Of a stretch of 39,930 nt of DNA, positions 32,221 to 39,772 are shown piece after piece; position 1 is the first letter of the stretch; each line of letters starts with the position of its first letter. This DNA comes from Pseudomonadota bacterium (lineage in GTDB: Bacteria; Desulfobacterota; Desulfovibrionia; Desulfovibrionales; Desulfovibrionaceae): the NCBI GenBank assembly GCA_023438245.1, contig JAEXRD010000038.1, positions 1-39,930 on the forward strand. Direction: 5' to 3'. The translations under genes and the position numbers were made by a program. The notes under the pieces are model-generated. The model made no database searches and was not told where the DNA came from. It was given only the letters and a program-made list of their open reading frames with translations.

Positions 32221-32306
32221 TGGTGGTGGGGGGAGGATTTGAACCTCCGAAGGCTGACGCCGACAGATTTACAGTCTGTTCCCTTTGGCCACTCGGGAAC
32301 CCCACC
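32221..32306 (-). tRNA. tRNA-Tyr (anticodon GTA)
   Basis: An 86-nt class II tRNA with a long variable arm and encoded CCA. The acceptor stem is GGTGGGG/CCCCACC and the anticodon loop CTGTAAA. The long variable arm and the GTA anticodon identify tyrosine. Seven nt separate it from the upstream tRNA-Thr. Confidence 0.97.
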
Positions 32307-32313
32307 TTTTCAC

Positions 32314-32388
32314 TGGAGCTGGCGATGGGACTTGAACCCGCAACCTGCTGATTACAAGTCAGCTGCTCTGCCATTGAGCTACGCCAGC
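32314..32388 (-). tRNA. tRNA-Thr (anticodon TGT)
   Basis: A 75-nt cloverleaf with encoded CCA. The acceptor stem is GCTGGCG/CGCCAGC and the anticodon loop CTTGTAA. It reads ACA and ACG. It is the first gene of the long minus-strand block, about 100 nt downstream of the promoter. Confidence 0.97.
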
Positions 32389-32490
32389 ACGTGAGCGGAG
32401 ATACATACGTTCTCCGTTCGAAGTTTGCAAGCTTTTTTTGTCCGGATGGCGCCGGTTGGCTTGCCAACTTCCCCGCGTTCGGGGCGAACC

Positions 32491-32552
32491 ATCTATTTTG
32501 AATTGCCTGTCCTTGTCAACATTTTTTGCCGCGCAAGCTCATTTTTTTTCGC
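32491..32552 (-). promoter_or_regulatory. Stable-RNA-type promoter of the tRNA-tuf operon
   Basis: On the minus strand a perfect TTGACA (32514-32519) is followed after 17 bp by ATAGAT (32491-32496). A GC-rich stretch follows the -10 (GGTTCGCCCCG), like the discriminator of promoters under stringent control. Upstream of the -35 are two A-tracts (six A at about 32521-32527 and eight A at about 32542-32549), as in UP elements. About 100 nt of leader precede the first tRNA. Confidence 0.7.
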
Positions 32553-32570
32553 CGCTCCCCACACTTTTCT

Positions 32571-32599
32571 TTGACTGCCCCTGAAAGAAGCCCTATCTG
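32571..32599 (+). promoter_or_regulatory. Promoter of the dihydrouridine synthase gene
   Basis: TTGACT (32571-32576) and TATCTG (32594-32599) are separated by 17 bp. Transcription would begin about seven nt further, at or next to the ATG at 32607. It is divergent from the tRNA promoter, with about 50 nt between the two -35 boxes. Confidence 0.55.
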
Positions 32600-32606
32600 A
32601 CCGCCC

Positions 32607-33647
32607 ATGCAGCACAACGCAGCCCCCGCCTCCACGCTCCCCATCGGCCCGGACAAGCCCTGGCTGGCCCCGCTGGCCGGTTACTCCGACCTGCCCTTCC
32701 GCATGCTCTGCCGCCGGTACGGCGCGGCCTGCTGCGAGACCGAGATGGTCAGCGTGAAGGGCCTGCTCTACGGCGGCCAGGGCAGCCAGCGCCTGCTCAC
32801 CTCCGCCACCGGGGACAGCCCCGTGGTGCTGCAGCTCTTCGGCTCCGAGCCGGACATCTTCGAGCGCGTCATGCCCGGCCTCCTCCAGCGCGGGTTCACG
32901 CACTTCGACCTGAACTGCGGCTGCTCCGTGCGCAAGGTGACCAAGAGCGGCAGCGGCTCGGCGCTCATGGCCAAGCCGGGCGTGCTGTGCGAGATCGTGC
33001 GGGTCATGGTCGCCGCCGCCGGGCCGGGCAACGTGGGCGTGAAACTGCGCCTGGGCCAGGACGCGGGCACCCACAACTATATGGAACTGGGCCAGCGCCT
33101 GGCCGACCTGGGCGTGGGCTGGCTGACCCTGCACCCGCGCACCGCCAGGCAGCTCTTCGGCGGCCAGGCCCACTGGGAGCATATCGCCGAACTGGCGCGC
33201 GCCGTGCCCGTGCCGGTCATCGCCAGCGGCGACCTGTTCACCGCCGAGGACGCGGCCCGCTGCCTGCGCGAGACCGGCTGCGCGGGCGTCATGTTCGCGC
33301 GCGGGGCGCTCATGGACCCCATGATCTTCGACCGCCTGAGGGACATCCTGGCCGGGCGCGAGCCCAGGCTCCGCACCGCCCAGGCCTTGGCCGAGGGGGC
33401 GATGGCCCACATCGCGCTCTCCCGCGAGTTGGACGGCACCGGCGGAGCCTTCCGCGCGCTGCGGGCCTTCCTGCCGCGCTACGCCAAGGGCTTCTCGGGC
33501 ATCCGCGCCCTGCGCCAGCGGCTGCTCGAATGCCAGGACTGGGACGAGCTCCTGGCCCAGGCCGCCACCATCGCCACCCTGGAACCGCAGGAGCACGCCG
33601 AAGGTGCGACGCATTTTTCCGATCTGGCCCCGGATTGCGGCAGCTGA
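32607..33647 (+). CDS. tRNA-dihydrouridine synthase
   Basis: Dus enzymes reduce uridines in the tRNA D-loop using FMN and NADPH. The 346-residue protein has the TIM-barrel motifs in order: LAPLAGYSDLPFR near residue 20, FDLNCGCSVRKV with the catalytic Cys106, LHPRTARQLFGG, VIASGDLFTAEDA and GVMFARGALMDP (FMN phosphate binding). The family usually has NxGCP; here a Ser replaces the Pro. The C-terminal helical RNA-binding part is present. ATG 32607 is the only ATG before the first motif, since an in-frame TGA ends at 32600. No ribosome binding site precedes it. Which Dus subfamily it belongs to is not clear to me. Confidence 0.93.
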   Translation: MQHNAAPASTLPIGPDKPWLAPLAGYSDLPFRMLCRRYGAACCETEMVSVKGLLYGGQGSQRLLTSATGDSPVVLQLFGSEPDIFERVMPGLLQRGFTHFDLNCGCSVRKVTKSGSGSALMAKPGVLCEIVRVMVAAAGPGNVGVKLRLGQDAGTHNYMELGQRLADLGVGWLTLHPRTARQLFGGQAHWEHIAELARAVPVPVIASGDLFTAEDAARCLRETGCAGVMFARGALMDPMIFDRLRDILAGREPRLRTAQALAEGAMAHIALSRELDGTGGAFRALRAFLPRYAKGFSGIRALRQRLLECQDWDELLAQAATIATLEPQEHAEGATHFSDLAPDCGS

Positions 33648-33664
33648 GAAGCGCTCCTCGCTTG

Positions 33665-33693
33665 TTGACTCGCGCCCCGCGTTGGGCCAAAAT
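33665..33693 (+). promoter_or_regulatory. Candidate promoter of ispH
   Basis: TTGACT (33665-33670) and CAAAAT (33688-33693) are 17 bp apart in the 104-nt gap between the Dus gene and ispH. This suggests ispH and cheV can be expressed separately from the Dus gene. Confidence 0.45.
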
Positions 33694-33751
33694 GATTATG
33701 ATGATCGGACCGCGCCGCCCCCCATCGGCCCGGAAAAGGAGCTGACCAGAC

Positions 33752-34618
33752 ATGGAAGTGGTGCGCGCCCGGCTGGCCGGGTTCTGCATGGGAGTGGGCC
33801 TGGCCCTCAAGAAGCTGGACACCCTTGCCGGCGACGGCGACCCGCGCCCCACGTACATGCTCGGCCCCATCATCCACAACCCCCAGGTGCTGCAGCACTA
33901 TGCCGGGCTGGGCGTACGCCTGGCCAAGGCCCCGGGCGAGCTGCCGGACGGCTGCCGGGTGGTCATCCGCGCCCACGGCATTCCCCGCCAGGACGAAGAA
34001 GCCCTGCGCCAGCGCGGCGTGGAGGTGGTGGACGCCACCTGCCCCAAGGTCAAGCGCGCCCAGCTGCTCATCCGCGAGCAGGCCGAATTCGGGCGCACCC
34101 TGCTGCTTTTCGGCGAGGACGACCACCCCGAGGTGCTCGGACTGTTAAGTTACGCCGGGGACGGGGCCATCGTCTTCGAGACCCCCGCGGAGCTGGCCGG
34201 GCGCGAGCTGGCCCCGGGCCAGGACTATTTCCTGGCCGCCCAGACCACCCAGGACCGGCAGGGCTTCGAGCAGATCCGCCGGGACCTGGCCGCGCGCCTG
34301 ACCAACGAGGTGGGCGAGGTGGGCGAGGTGCCCGCGCTGGAGACCATCTGCGACGCTACGCGCCTGCGCCAGGACGAGGCCATCCGCCTGGCTGGCAAGG
34401 TGGACTGCGTGGTGGTGGCGGGCGGCAAGGCCAGCGGCAACACCCGCCGCCTGGCCCAGGTCATCGAGGCCCAGGGCACCCCGGCCATCCTGGTGGAAAC
34501 CGCCGAGGACCTGGACCCCGCGGCGCTGAAGAAATTTTCCAGCGTGGGCTTAACCGCCGGAGCTTCCACGCCGAAAAGCATTATTGACGGCATAGAAGCG
34601 TACCTGCGCGCGCTCTAG
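33752..34618 (+). CDS. ispH: 4-hydroxy-3-methylbut-2-enyl diphosphate reductase (IspH/LytB)
   Basis: IspH makes IPP and DMAPP from HMBPP in the last step of the MEP isoprenoid pathway, using a [4Fe-4S] cluster. The product is 288 residues. The three cluster cysteines are visible: Cys12 in AGFCMGV, Cys97 in DATCPKV and Cys200 in TICDATRLRQ. His and Glu motifs of the substrate site are present (AHGIPRQ, GEDDHPE). AAGGAG lies ten nt before the ATG. The gene precedes cheV by 42 nt; that pairing has no obvious functional link. Confidence 0.97.
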   Translation: MEVVRARLAGFCMGVGLALKKLDTLAGDGDPRPTYMLGPIIHNPQVLQHYAGLGVRLAKAPGELPDGCRVVIRAHGIPRQDEEALRQRGVEVVDATCPKVKRAQLLIREQAEFGRTLLLFGEDDHPEVLGLLSYAGDGAIVFETPAELAGRELAPGQDYFLAAQTTQDRQGFEQIRRDLAARLTNEVGEVGEVPALETICDATRLRQDEAIRLAGKVDCVVVAGGKASGNTRRLAQVIEAQGTPAILVETAEDLDPAALKKFSSVGLTAGASTPKSIIDGIEAYLRAL

Positions 34619-34660
34619 CGCGCCCAAAATCGCCGCCCCCAAGCGAAACACGGAGCAGCC

Positions 34661-35638
34661 ATGAGCCTGAACATGACCAACATCCTCCTTGAGGCCGGAA
34701 CCAACGAACTTGAGATCGTGGAGTTCTACCTGGAGGAGGAGAACTCCGTCACCGGACCCGACGGCGAGACCTACAAGGGCTACTACGGCGTCAACGTGGC
34801 CAAGGTGCTGGAGATCATCCGGCTGCCCAAGATCACGGAGATGCCGCAGGTGTCGCACCCCTCGGTGCTGGGCGCGTTCAACCTGCGCGACCAGATCATC
34901 CCTCTCGTGGACCTGGGCGTGTGGCTCAAGAAGAAGCGCGGCCAGAAAGAGCCGCCCAAGGTCATCGTCTGCGAGTTCAACAACGTCACCACGGCGTTCC
35001 TGGTCTCCGGCGTCACGCGCATCCACCGCATCAGCTGGGAGGAGGTGGAAGCGCCCAACCGCTACATGTCCTCCCTGGCGTCGAACTCCATCACCGGCGT
35101 GGTGCGCCTTGAGGGCCGCATCATCTTCCTGCTGGACCTGGAGAAGATCGTGGCCGAGCTGAACCCGGAGTTGGGCATGCGCTTCGAGGAGAACGTGACC
35201 TGGGAGAGCGGCGTGCAGTACCGCGCGCTCATCGCCGACGACTCCACGCTCATCCGCGAGATGATCGGCGACCTGCTGCACAAGGCCAACTTCCTGGTGG
35301 AGAAGACCACCCATGGCGGCGAGTGCTGGGAGCGGCTGCAGCACATCAAGCAGATCGCCGAGGGCGAGGGCCGGCCCATCACGGACTACGTGCAGATCGT
35401 CATCAGCGACATCGAGATGCCGACCATGGACGGCCACAACCTGACCAAACGCATCAAGGACGACCCCATCCTGAAGGACCTGCCGGTGGTGCTGTTCTCC
35501 TCCATCATCACGGACAAGCTGCGCCACAAGGGCACGGCCGTGGGCGCGGACGACCAGATCAGCAAGCCGGAGATCACCCACGTGGCCAAGCGCGCCATCG
35601 ACCTGATCCAGAGCCGCATCGCCGCCGCCAAGGGGTAG
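34661..35638 (+). CDS. cheV: Chemotaxis coupling protein CheV
   Basis: CheV joins a CheW-like coupling domain to a response-regulator receiver and links chemoreceptors to CheA in an adaptable way. The product is 325 residues. The CheW-like domain covers about 12-170 (GVNVAKVLEIIR, then NLRDQIIPLVDLGVWL). The receiver covers about 188-322 with Asp193/Asp194, phospho-acceptor Asp250 in ISDIEMP, and Lys302 in SKPEI, so all key residues are intact. GGAG precedes the ATG. No other chemotaxis gene lies in the window. Confidence 0.96.
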   Translation: MSLNMTNILLEAGTNELEIVEFYLEEENSVTGPDGETYKGYYGVNVAKVLEIIRLPKITEMPQVSHPSVLGAFNLRDQIIPLVDLGVWLKKKRGQKEPPKVIVCEFNNVTTAFLVSGVTRIHRISWEEVEAPNRYMSSLASNSITGVVRLEGRIIFLLDLEKIVAELNPELGMRFEENVTWESGVQYRALIADDSTLIREMIGDLLHKANFLVEKTTHGGECWERLQHIKQIAEGEGRPITDYVQIVISDIEMPTMDGHNLTKRIKDDPILKDLPVVLFSSIITDKLRHKGTAVGADDQISKPEITHVAKRAIDLIQSRIAAAKG

Positions 35639-35658
35639 GCGAACAAGAAGGCAAAATG

Positions 35659-35700
35659 AAGCCGCCCGGCTCCCTACGTGGGGGCCGGGCGGCTTTCGCT
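35659..35700. terminator. Bidirectional terminator between cheV and the VOC gene
   Basis: A 12-bp perfect stem (35659-35670 with 35684-35695; arm AAGCCGCCCGGC) lies between the two converging genes. On the plus strand TTTCGCTTTCC follows; on the minus strand TTCATTTTG follows. It can serve cheV on one side and the VOC gene on the other. Confidence 0.8.
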
Positions 35701-35716
35701 TTCCTGGGGTCGCAAG

Positions 35717-36175
35717 CTACCCCTTCCAGCTCTGCAACTCCAGCACGTTGCCCTCGGGGTCGGTGGCGTAGCACCAGGTGACCTGCGCGCCCGTGGCCGT
35801 GGTGAGCGTCACCACCTCGCCCACCTGGCCGCCGCCGGAGGCGAGCACGGCCTGGAGCGCGGCGGGCACGTCGTCCACGCTGAAGGCGATGTGGCCGTAG
35901 CCCGGCCTGTTCACCGCCGTGGGCTGGCCCGGCAGCAGCTCGTCGTAGTTGAAAATCTCCAGCGTCGGGCCGGAGTCGCCCCAGCCGGGCAGGCGCAGGT
36001 GCATGCCCGTGAGATGCGCGCCGGTCAGGCCCGTGCCCGCGTCCAGCTGCGCGCCCCGGTAGTCGCGCTCCGGCGGCACCGGCACGCAGCCGAACACCCG
36101 CACGTAGAAGTCGGCCAGCGCACGCCAGTCGCGGGCCACGAGGTTGGTGTGCACGTATTTGGCGTTCAGGCTCAT
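35717..36175 (-). CDS. VOC superfamily (glyoxalase/dioxygenase-fold) protein
   Basis: A 152-residue protein with two paired beta-alpha-beta-beta-beta units of the vicinal-oxygen-chelate fold. The first contains VHTNLVARDWRALADFYVRV with a likely metal-ligand His9. The second contains GYGHIAFSVDDVPAAL, and DPEGNVLELQSW ends the domain with the usual Glu. These positions match metal ligands of glyoxalase-like enzymes, but the substrate cannot be told. It starts with ATG, 39 nt after the membrane-protein gene, and may be the last gene of the hypDE unit. Confidence 0.85.
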   Translation of the reverse strand: MSLNAKYVHTNLVARDWRALADFYVRVFGCVPVPPERDYRGAQLDAGTGLTGAHLTGMHLRLPGWGDSGPTLEIFNYDELLPGQPTAVNRPGYGHIAFSVDDVPAALQAVLASGGGQVGEVVTLTTATGAQVTWCYATDPEGNVLELQSWKG

Positions 36176-36214
36176 GGGGGGGTCTCCTCTTGCGTTCGTT
36201 GAGCCGGGCGCGCC

Positions 36215-36847
36215 TCAGTCCCCGGCATTCTCCAGCCGCGCGATCTGCCTGTCCTGCCAGCGGGCGAACAGCCCCAGAGCCGCCAGCCCGCCGATGAGCG
36301 CGAGAAACATGTCCGACTGCGTGTCCCAGGGGTCGCCCTGGGTGCCCAGAAATTCGTCCGCGCCCTGGCCCAGCGCCAGCGCCGCCCCCCACTCCACCAG
36401 CTCGTACGCGGCGCTTACGGCCAGCACCACGCACAGCGCCAGGAAGGCCAGCATGCCCCGGCCCCGCACGTATCCGCCGCGCGACAGCACCTCCCGCGCG
36501 GCCAGGGCGGGCACCAGCCCCTGCATGAAGTGGCCGATCTTGTCGTAGGGGTTGCGGGTCAGTCCCAGGGCCTCGGCGATGTGGAAGCCCAGCGGCACGC
36601 GGGCGTAGGTGTAGGCTCCGCCCACGATAAGCACCACGGCGTGCAGGAAGATGAGCGCGTACAGCAGCGGGGTGAGCGGGAAGCGCTGGCGCGTGGCCCA
36701 GAGCACCGGCAGCGCCAGCAGCACCGGGGCCACCTCCATGAGCCAGGTGGCGCGGTCGTAGGGCTGGAGCCCGGACACGGCCAGCAGCGCCAGCAGCACC
36801 GCGGTCATGGCCGCCAGGCCCAGGCGAGTCTGCGCCGGGTGCTCCAT
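36215..36847 (-). CDS. DUF2238 / YjdF-like inner-membrane protein
   Basis: A 210-residue membrane protein with about six hydrophobic segments. It contains NPYDKIGHFMQGLVPALAARE in the middle and QGDPWDTQSDMFLALIGG near the end, the polar motifs I associate with the DUF2238 (E. coli YjdF) family. No function is established for that family. ATG 36845-36847 is chosen because AGGAGG lies just before it. It starts 11 nt after hypE, so it is probably co-transcribed with it. Whether it has anything to do with hydrogenase is unknown. Confidence 0.8.
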   Translation of the reverse strand: MEHPAQTRLGLAAMTAVLLALLAVSGLQPYDRATWLMEVAPVLLALPVLWATRQRFPLTPLLYALIFLHAVVLIVGGAYTYARVPLGFHIAEALGLTRNPYDKIGHFMQGLVPALAAREVLSRGGYVRGRGMLAFLALCVVLAVSAAYELVEWGAALALGQGADEFLGTQGDPWDTQSDMFLALIGGLAALGLFARWQDRQIARLENAGD

Positions 36848-36858
36848 GCGCGCGCCTC

Positions 36859-37875
36859 CTAGCAAATCCTCGGCAACTGCTCCCCTTCCAGCATGCCCAG
36901 CAGCCGCTTGCCGCCCAGGCCGGTCCTCAGCACCACGCGGCCCGCAGCGCCGGGCTTCTCCACCGGGGCCACGGTGCCGATGCGCTTGGCGTCCCGGCCC
37001 AGCGGGTCGGCGCGCAGGATGGCGAGCGCCTCTTCCGCCTGCGCCTCCGGCAGGATGCACAGGAACTTGCCCTCGTTGGCCAGGTACAGCGGGTCCAGCC
37101 CCAGGAAGGAGCAGCCGCCGCGCACCTCGGGCCGCACGGGGATGGCCCCCTCCTCGATCTCGCAGGTGACGGACGAGGACAGGGCGATCTCGTTCAGCGT
37201 GGTGGCCAGGCCGCCGCGCGTGGGGTCGCGCAGCACGTGCACGTCCGGCAGGCCGCGCAAAAGCTTCACGATGACGTGGTTCAGGCTCGCGCAGTCGGAC
37301 ACGATGGGCGTGTCGAAGCTGAGTCCCTGGCGCGTGGACAGGATGGCCAGGCCGTGGTCGCCCACGGTGCCGCTGATGAGAATGGCGTCGCCCGGGGCCG
37401 CGCGGTCGCCGCTCGGGGCCGGGTCCACGATGATCTCGCCGATGCCCGTGGTGTTGATGAAGATCTTGTCGGCAGCACCCTTCGGGACGACTTTCGTGTC
37501 GCCGGTGACGATGAACACCCCGGCCTCGCGCGCGGCCTTGCCCATGGATTCCACGATGGCGGTGAGCTCGCTCATGGGCAGGCCTTCCTCGATGAGGAAG
37601 CCGCAGGTGAGGTATTTGGGCACCGCGCCCATCATGGCCACGTCGTTCACCGTGCCGTGCACGGCCAGCGCGCCGATGTCTCCGCCCGGGAAAAAGGGCG
37701 GGTCCACGGTGAAGGTGTCGGTGCTGACCGAGATGCGCCCGGCCACGTTGAGCACCGCGCCGTCGTTGGTGCGCCGCAGTTCCGGGTTGTCGAAGGCGCG
37801 CATGAACAGCTCGCCGATGAGCCTCTGGGAGGCTTTGCCGCCGCTGCCGTAGTCGAGAAGAACCTTGTCGCTCAC
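36859..37875 (-). CDS. hypE: Hydrogenase maturation protein HypE
   Basis: HypE dehydrates the carbamoyl group received from HypF on its C-terminal Cys, giving the thiocyanate that supplies CN ligands for the [NiFe] centre. The product is 338 residues. The N-terminus has DYGSGGKASQRLIGELF, and the ATP-binding part has SVSTDTFTVDPPFFPGGDIG. FIVTGDTKVVPKG, DPTRGGLATTLNEIA and the terminal PRIC with the essential last Cys are all present. It starts with GTG (37873-37875), four nt after hypD, which suggests translational coupling. Confidence 0.97.
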   Translation of the reverse strand: MSDKVLLDYGSGGKASQRLIGELFMRAFDNPELRRTNDGAVLNVAGRISVSTDTFTVDPPFFPGGDIGALAVHGTVNDVAMMGAVPKYLTCGFLIEEGLPMSELTAIVESMGKAAREAGVFIVTGDTKVVPKGAADKIFINTTGIGEIIVDPAPSGDRAAPGDAILISGTVGDHGLAILSTRQGLSFDTPIVSDCASLNHVIVKLLRGLPDVHVLRDPTRGGLATTLNEIALSSSVTCEIEEGAIPVRPEVRGGCSFLGLDPLYLANEGKFLCILPEAQAEEALAILRADPLGRDAKRIGTVAPVEKPGAAGRVVLRTGLGGKRLLGMLEGEQLPRIC

Positions 37876-37879
37876 GTGA

Positions 37880-38977
37880 TTAGTCCACCTGGTACTTGAA
37901 GTAGGCCGCGCAGGAACCCTCGGTGGAGACCATGCACGGACCCACGGGTTTGGCGGGGGTGCAGGCCTTGCCGAACAGCGGGCAGAGGTTGGGAGAGAGC
38001 TTGCCCTTGAGCACGTCGCCGCACTTGCAGCCGGGCAGCGGCGGGCATTCCGTGATCTCGATGCCGAACTGGCGCTTGGCGTCGTAGGCGGCGTAGGCGT
38101 CCGCCAGCTCCAGGCCGGAGCCCGGGATGTTGCCGATGCCGCGCCACAGCGCGTCGGAGGTCTTGAACACTTCGGCCAGCATGGCGCGGGCCTTGGGGTT
38201 GCCCTCGTCGCGCACCACGCGGCGGTACAGGTTGGCCACCTCGGCCCGTCCGTCGCGCTTGCACTCGGCCAGGAACAGCAGCGCCTGCAGGATGTCCAGC
38301 GGCTCGAACCCGGCGATGGCCGCGCACTTGCCGTACCTGGTGGCCACGGGCAGGTAGGGCGTGAGGCCGATGATGGCCGAAACGTGGCCGGGCATGATGA
38401 AGGCGTCGATGTCCGTCTCCGGGTCGGCCAGCAGGGCGTCCAGCGCCGGGGGCACGATCTTGTGGAAGGACAGCACCCGGAAATTGGTCAGCCCCTGGGC
38501 CTTGGCCATGTGCAGGGTGGCGGCCACGCCGGGGGCCGTGGTCTCGAAGCCCACGCCCAGGAACACCACGGTGCTGTCCGGGTTCTCGGCGGCGATCTTG
38601 AGGGCGTCGGGCGGGGAATAGACCACGCTGACCCGCGCGCCGTCGGCCTGGGCGGCCTTGAGGGTGCGACTCTTGCTGCCGGGCACGCGCATCAGGTCGC
38701 CGAAGGTGGCGATGATGACGCCGGGCTTCTCGGCCAGGTCGAGGAAGGCGTTGACCTCGGACTCGTGGGTGACGCACACCGGGCAGCCCGGGCCGGAGAG
38801 GTGCACGATTTCCCCCGGCAGAATGGTGCGCAGGCCGCTGCGGAAGATGGCCACGGTGTGCGTGCCGCAGACCTCCATGAAGCGCAGGGGCTTGCCGCCC
38901 AGCGCGTCCTGCAGGCGCGAAAGAACGGAGCGGCACAGGGCCGGGTCGTGGAACTGGTCGAGGATGTCGAGCGTCAC
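37880..38977 (-). CDS. hypD: Hydrogenase maturation protein HypD
   Basis: HypD is the [4Fe-4S] protein that, with HypC, assembles the Fe(CN)2CO group of [NiFe] hydrogenases. The product is 365 residues. Motifs are MEVCGTHT with Cys37, GPGCPVCVT with Cys65 and Cys68, the middle GFETTAPG and PGHVSAIIG, and the cysteine-rich C-terminus (CPPLPGCKCGD, CPLFGKAC, GPCMVSTEGSC). GTG 38975-38977 is preferred because AGGGGGAG lies just upstream; a GTG 11 codons earlier has no such site. No hypC, hypA, hypB or hypF is in this window. Confidence 0.97.
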   Translation of the reverse strand: MTLDILDQFHDPALCRSVLSRLQDALGGKPLRFMEVCGTHTVAIFRSGLRTILPGEIVHLSGPGCPVCVTHESEVNAFLDLAEKPGVIIATFGDLMRVPGSKSRTLKAAQADGARVSVVYSPPDALKIAAENPDSTVVFLGVGFETTAPGVAATLHMAKAQGLTNFRVLSFHKIVPPALDALLADPETDIDAFIMPGHVSAIIGLTPYLPVATRYGKCAAIAGFEPLDILQALLFLAECKRDGRAEVANLYRRVVRDEGNPKARAMLAEVFKTSDALWRGIGNIPGSGLELADAYAAYDAKRQFGIEITECPPLPGCKCGDVLKGKLSPNLCPLFGKACTPAKPVGPCMVSTEGSCAAYFKYQVD

Positions 38978-39096
38978 GGGCTCCCCCTGAAGGCGGATTG
39001 CGGGGCGCACCGCAGGGTTGCGGGGCCTCGCGGCATTCGGGGGACATACACCGTCACGCGCCCCGAGTCCATGCCCGCGCGCGGATGTGTTCGTGC

Positions 39097-39124
39097 CACC
39101 GGGGGGTTACGCAGCCCCCCGGCC
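39097..39124 (-). terminator. GC-rich hairpin after the DinB-like gene
   Basis: CCGGGGGG (39099-39106) pairs with CCCCCCGG (39115-39122), ten nt past the stop of the DinB-like gene. No T run follows on the minus strand, so it is at best a weak terminator ahead of hypD. Confidence 0.35.
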
Positions 39125-39133
39125 CTGTTCGCA

Positions 39134-39640
39134 TCAGTCCTGCTGCGCGCCCGGATAGTACAGCAGGTCGATGTCCGGCGGGGTGAGCCCGAACTCGCCC
39201 AGCATGCCGTGCATCTGGCCCCGGTGGTGGGTCTGGTGGTTCAGGAAGTGGGCCACGCACAGGCTCACGGGCAGTACGCGCGGCGTGCCCTCAAGGGTGC
39301 GGAAGCTCAAGTCCTCGTCCAGGCGCTCCGGGGTCAGGCCCTCCACGAAGGCCACATTGACCTCGTCCTGGGCCTGGCGCGCGGCCCACAGCGCCGGGAA
39401 ATCGGCGAGCACGACCTGCGAGACGCTGGTGAGCGGGGCTCCCTGGCCGGTGAGGCGGCAGAGCCACAGGCGGTCGGCCAGCAGGGCGTGGTTGGCTATG
39501 CCCTGGATGCTGCCGAAATTGGCCGTGGTGGCGCGGGTCCATTGGGTGGGGGTGAGCTTGGCGAGTTCGGCGTAGAGCACGCCGTTGGCCCAGCGGCTGG
39601 CGCGGGCCTGGATGCGGAGCAGACGGGCGAGGTCGGGCAT
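39134..39640 (-). CDS. DinB-like four-helix-bundle protein
   Basis: A 168-residue protein of the DinB/YfiT-like superfamily, which are metal-binding four-helix bundles often acting as thiol transferases or of unknown role. The likely metal triad is His51 (GIANHALLADR), His135 and His139 (HFLNHQTHHRGQ, the typical HxxxH helix). LTPPDIDLLYY near the C-terminus also fits. It starts with ATG, 132 nt after the dsrC stop and behind a terminator hairpin. Its substrate is unknown. Confidence 0.88.
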   Translation of the reverse strand: MPDLARLLRIQARASRWANGVLYAELAKLTPTQWTRATTANFGSIQGIANHALLADRLWLCRLTGQGAPLTSVSQVVLADFPALWAARQAQDEVNVAFVEGLTPERLDEDLSFRTLEGTPRVLPVSLCVAHFLNHQTHHRGQMHGMLGEFGLTPPDIDLLYYPGAQQD

Positions 39641-39714
39641 GGGGAAATGCTCCTCTCTGTTGCATGCGCAAGGGCGTTCGCGGGGGACTGTTCACCTTGG
39701 ACTGGCGCGAACGG

Positions 39715-39747
39715 AAAGGGGGGCGGGAGGCGCGCCACCCGCCCCCC
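39715..39747 (-). terminator. Terminator after dsrC
   Basis: GGGGGGCGGG (39718-39727) pairs perfectly with CCCGCCCCCC (39738-39747), 25 nt past the dsrC stop. On the minus strand only three T residues and then CCGTT follow. The very stable stem makes termination or 3'-end protection of an abundant dsrC mRNA likely. Confidence 0.65.
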
Positions 39748-39772
39748 CTGGCGTCTGGTCGGTGCGCGAGTA

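Noticed and set aside
32431..32450. A poly-T tract (seven T) on the plus strand near the tRNA leader, as a terminator
   Set aside because: It has no stable GC-rich stem before it on the plus strand, and no plus-strand gene ends there.
32216..32467. An 83-codon minus-strand frame
   Set aside because: It lies over the tRNA-Tyr and tRNA-Thr genes; the peptide is the familiar false product of tRNA sequence.
39060..39133. A TGGCAC sequence upstream of hypD as a sigma54 promoter
   Set aside because: The GC pair expected at -12 is missing at the right distance from the GG at -24.
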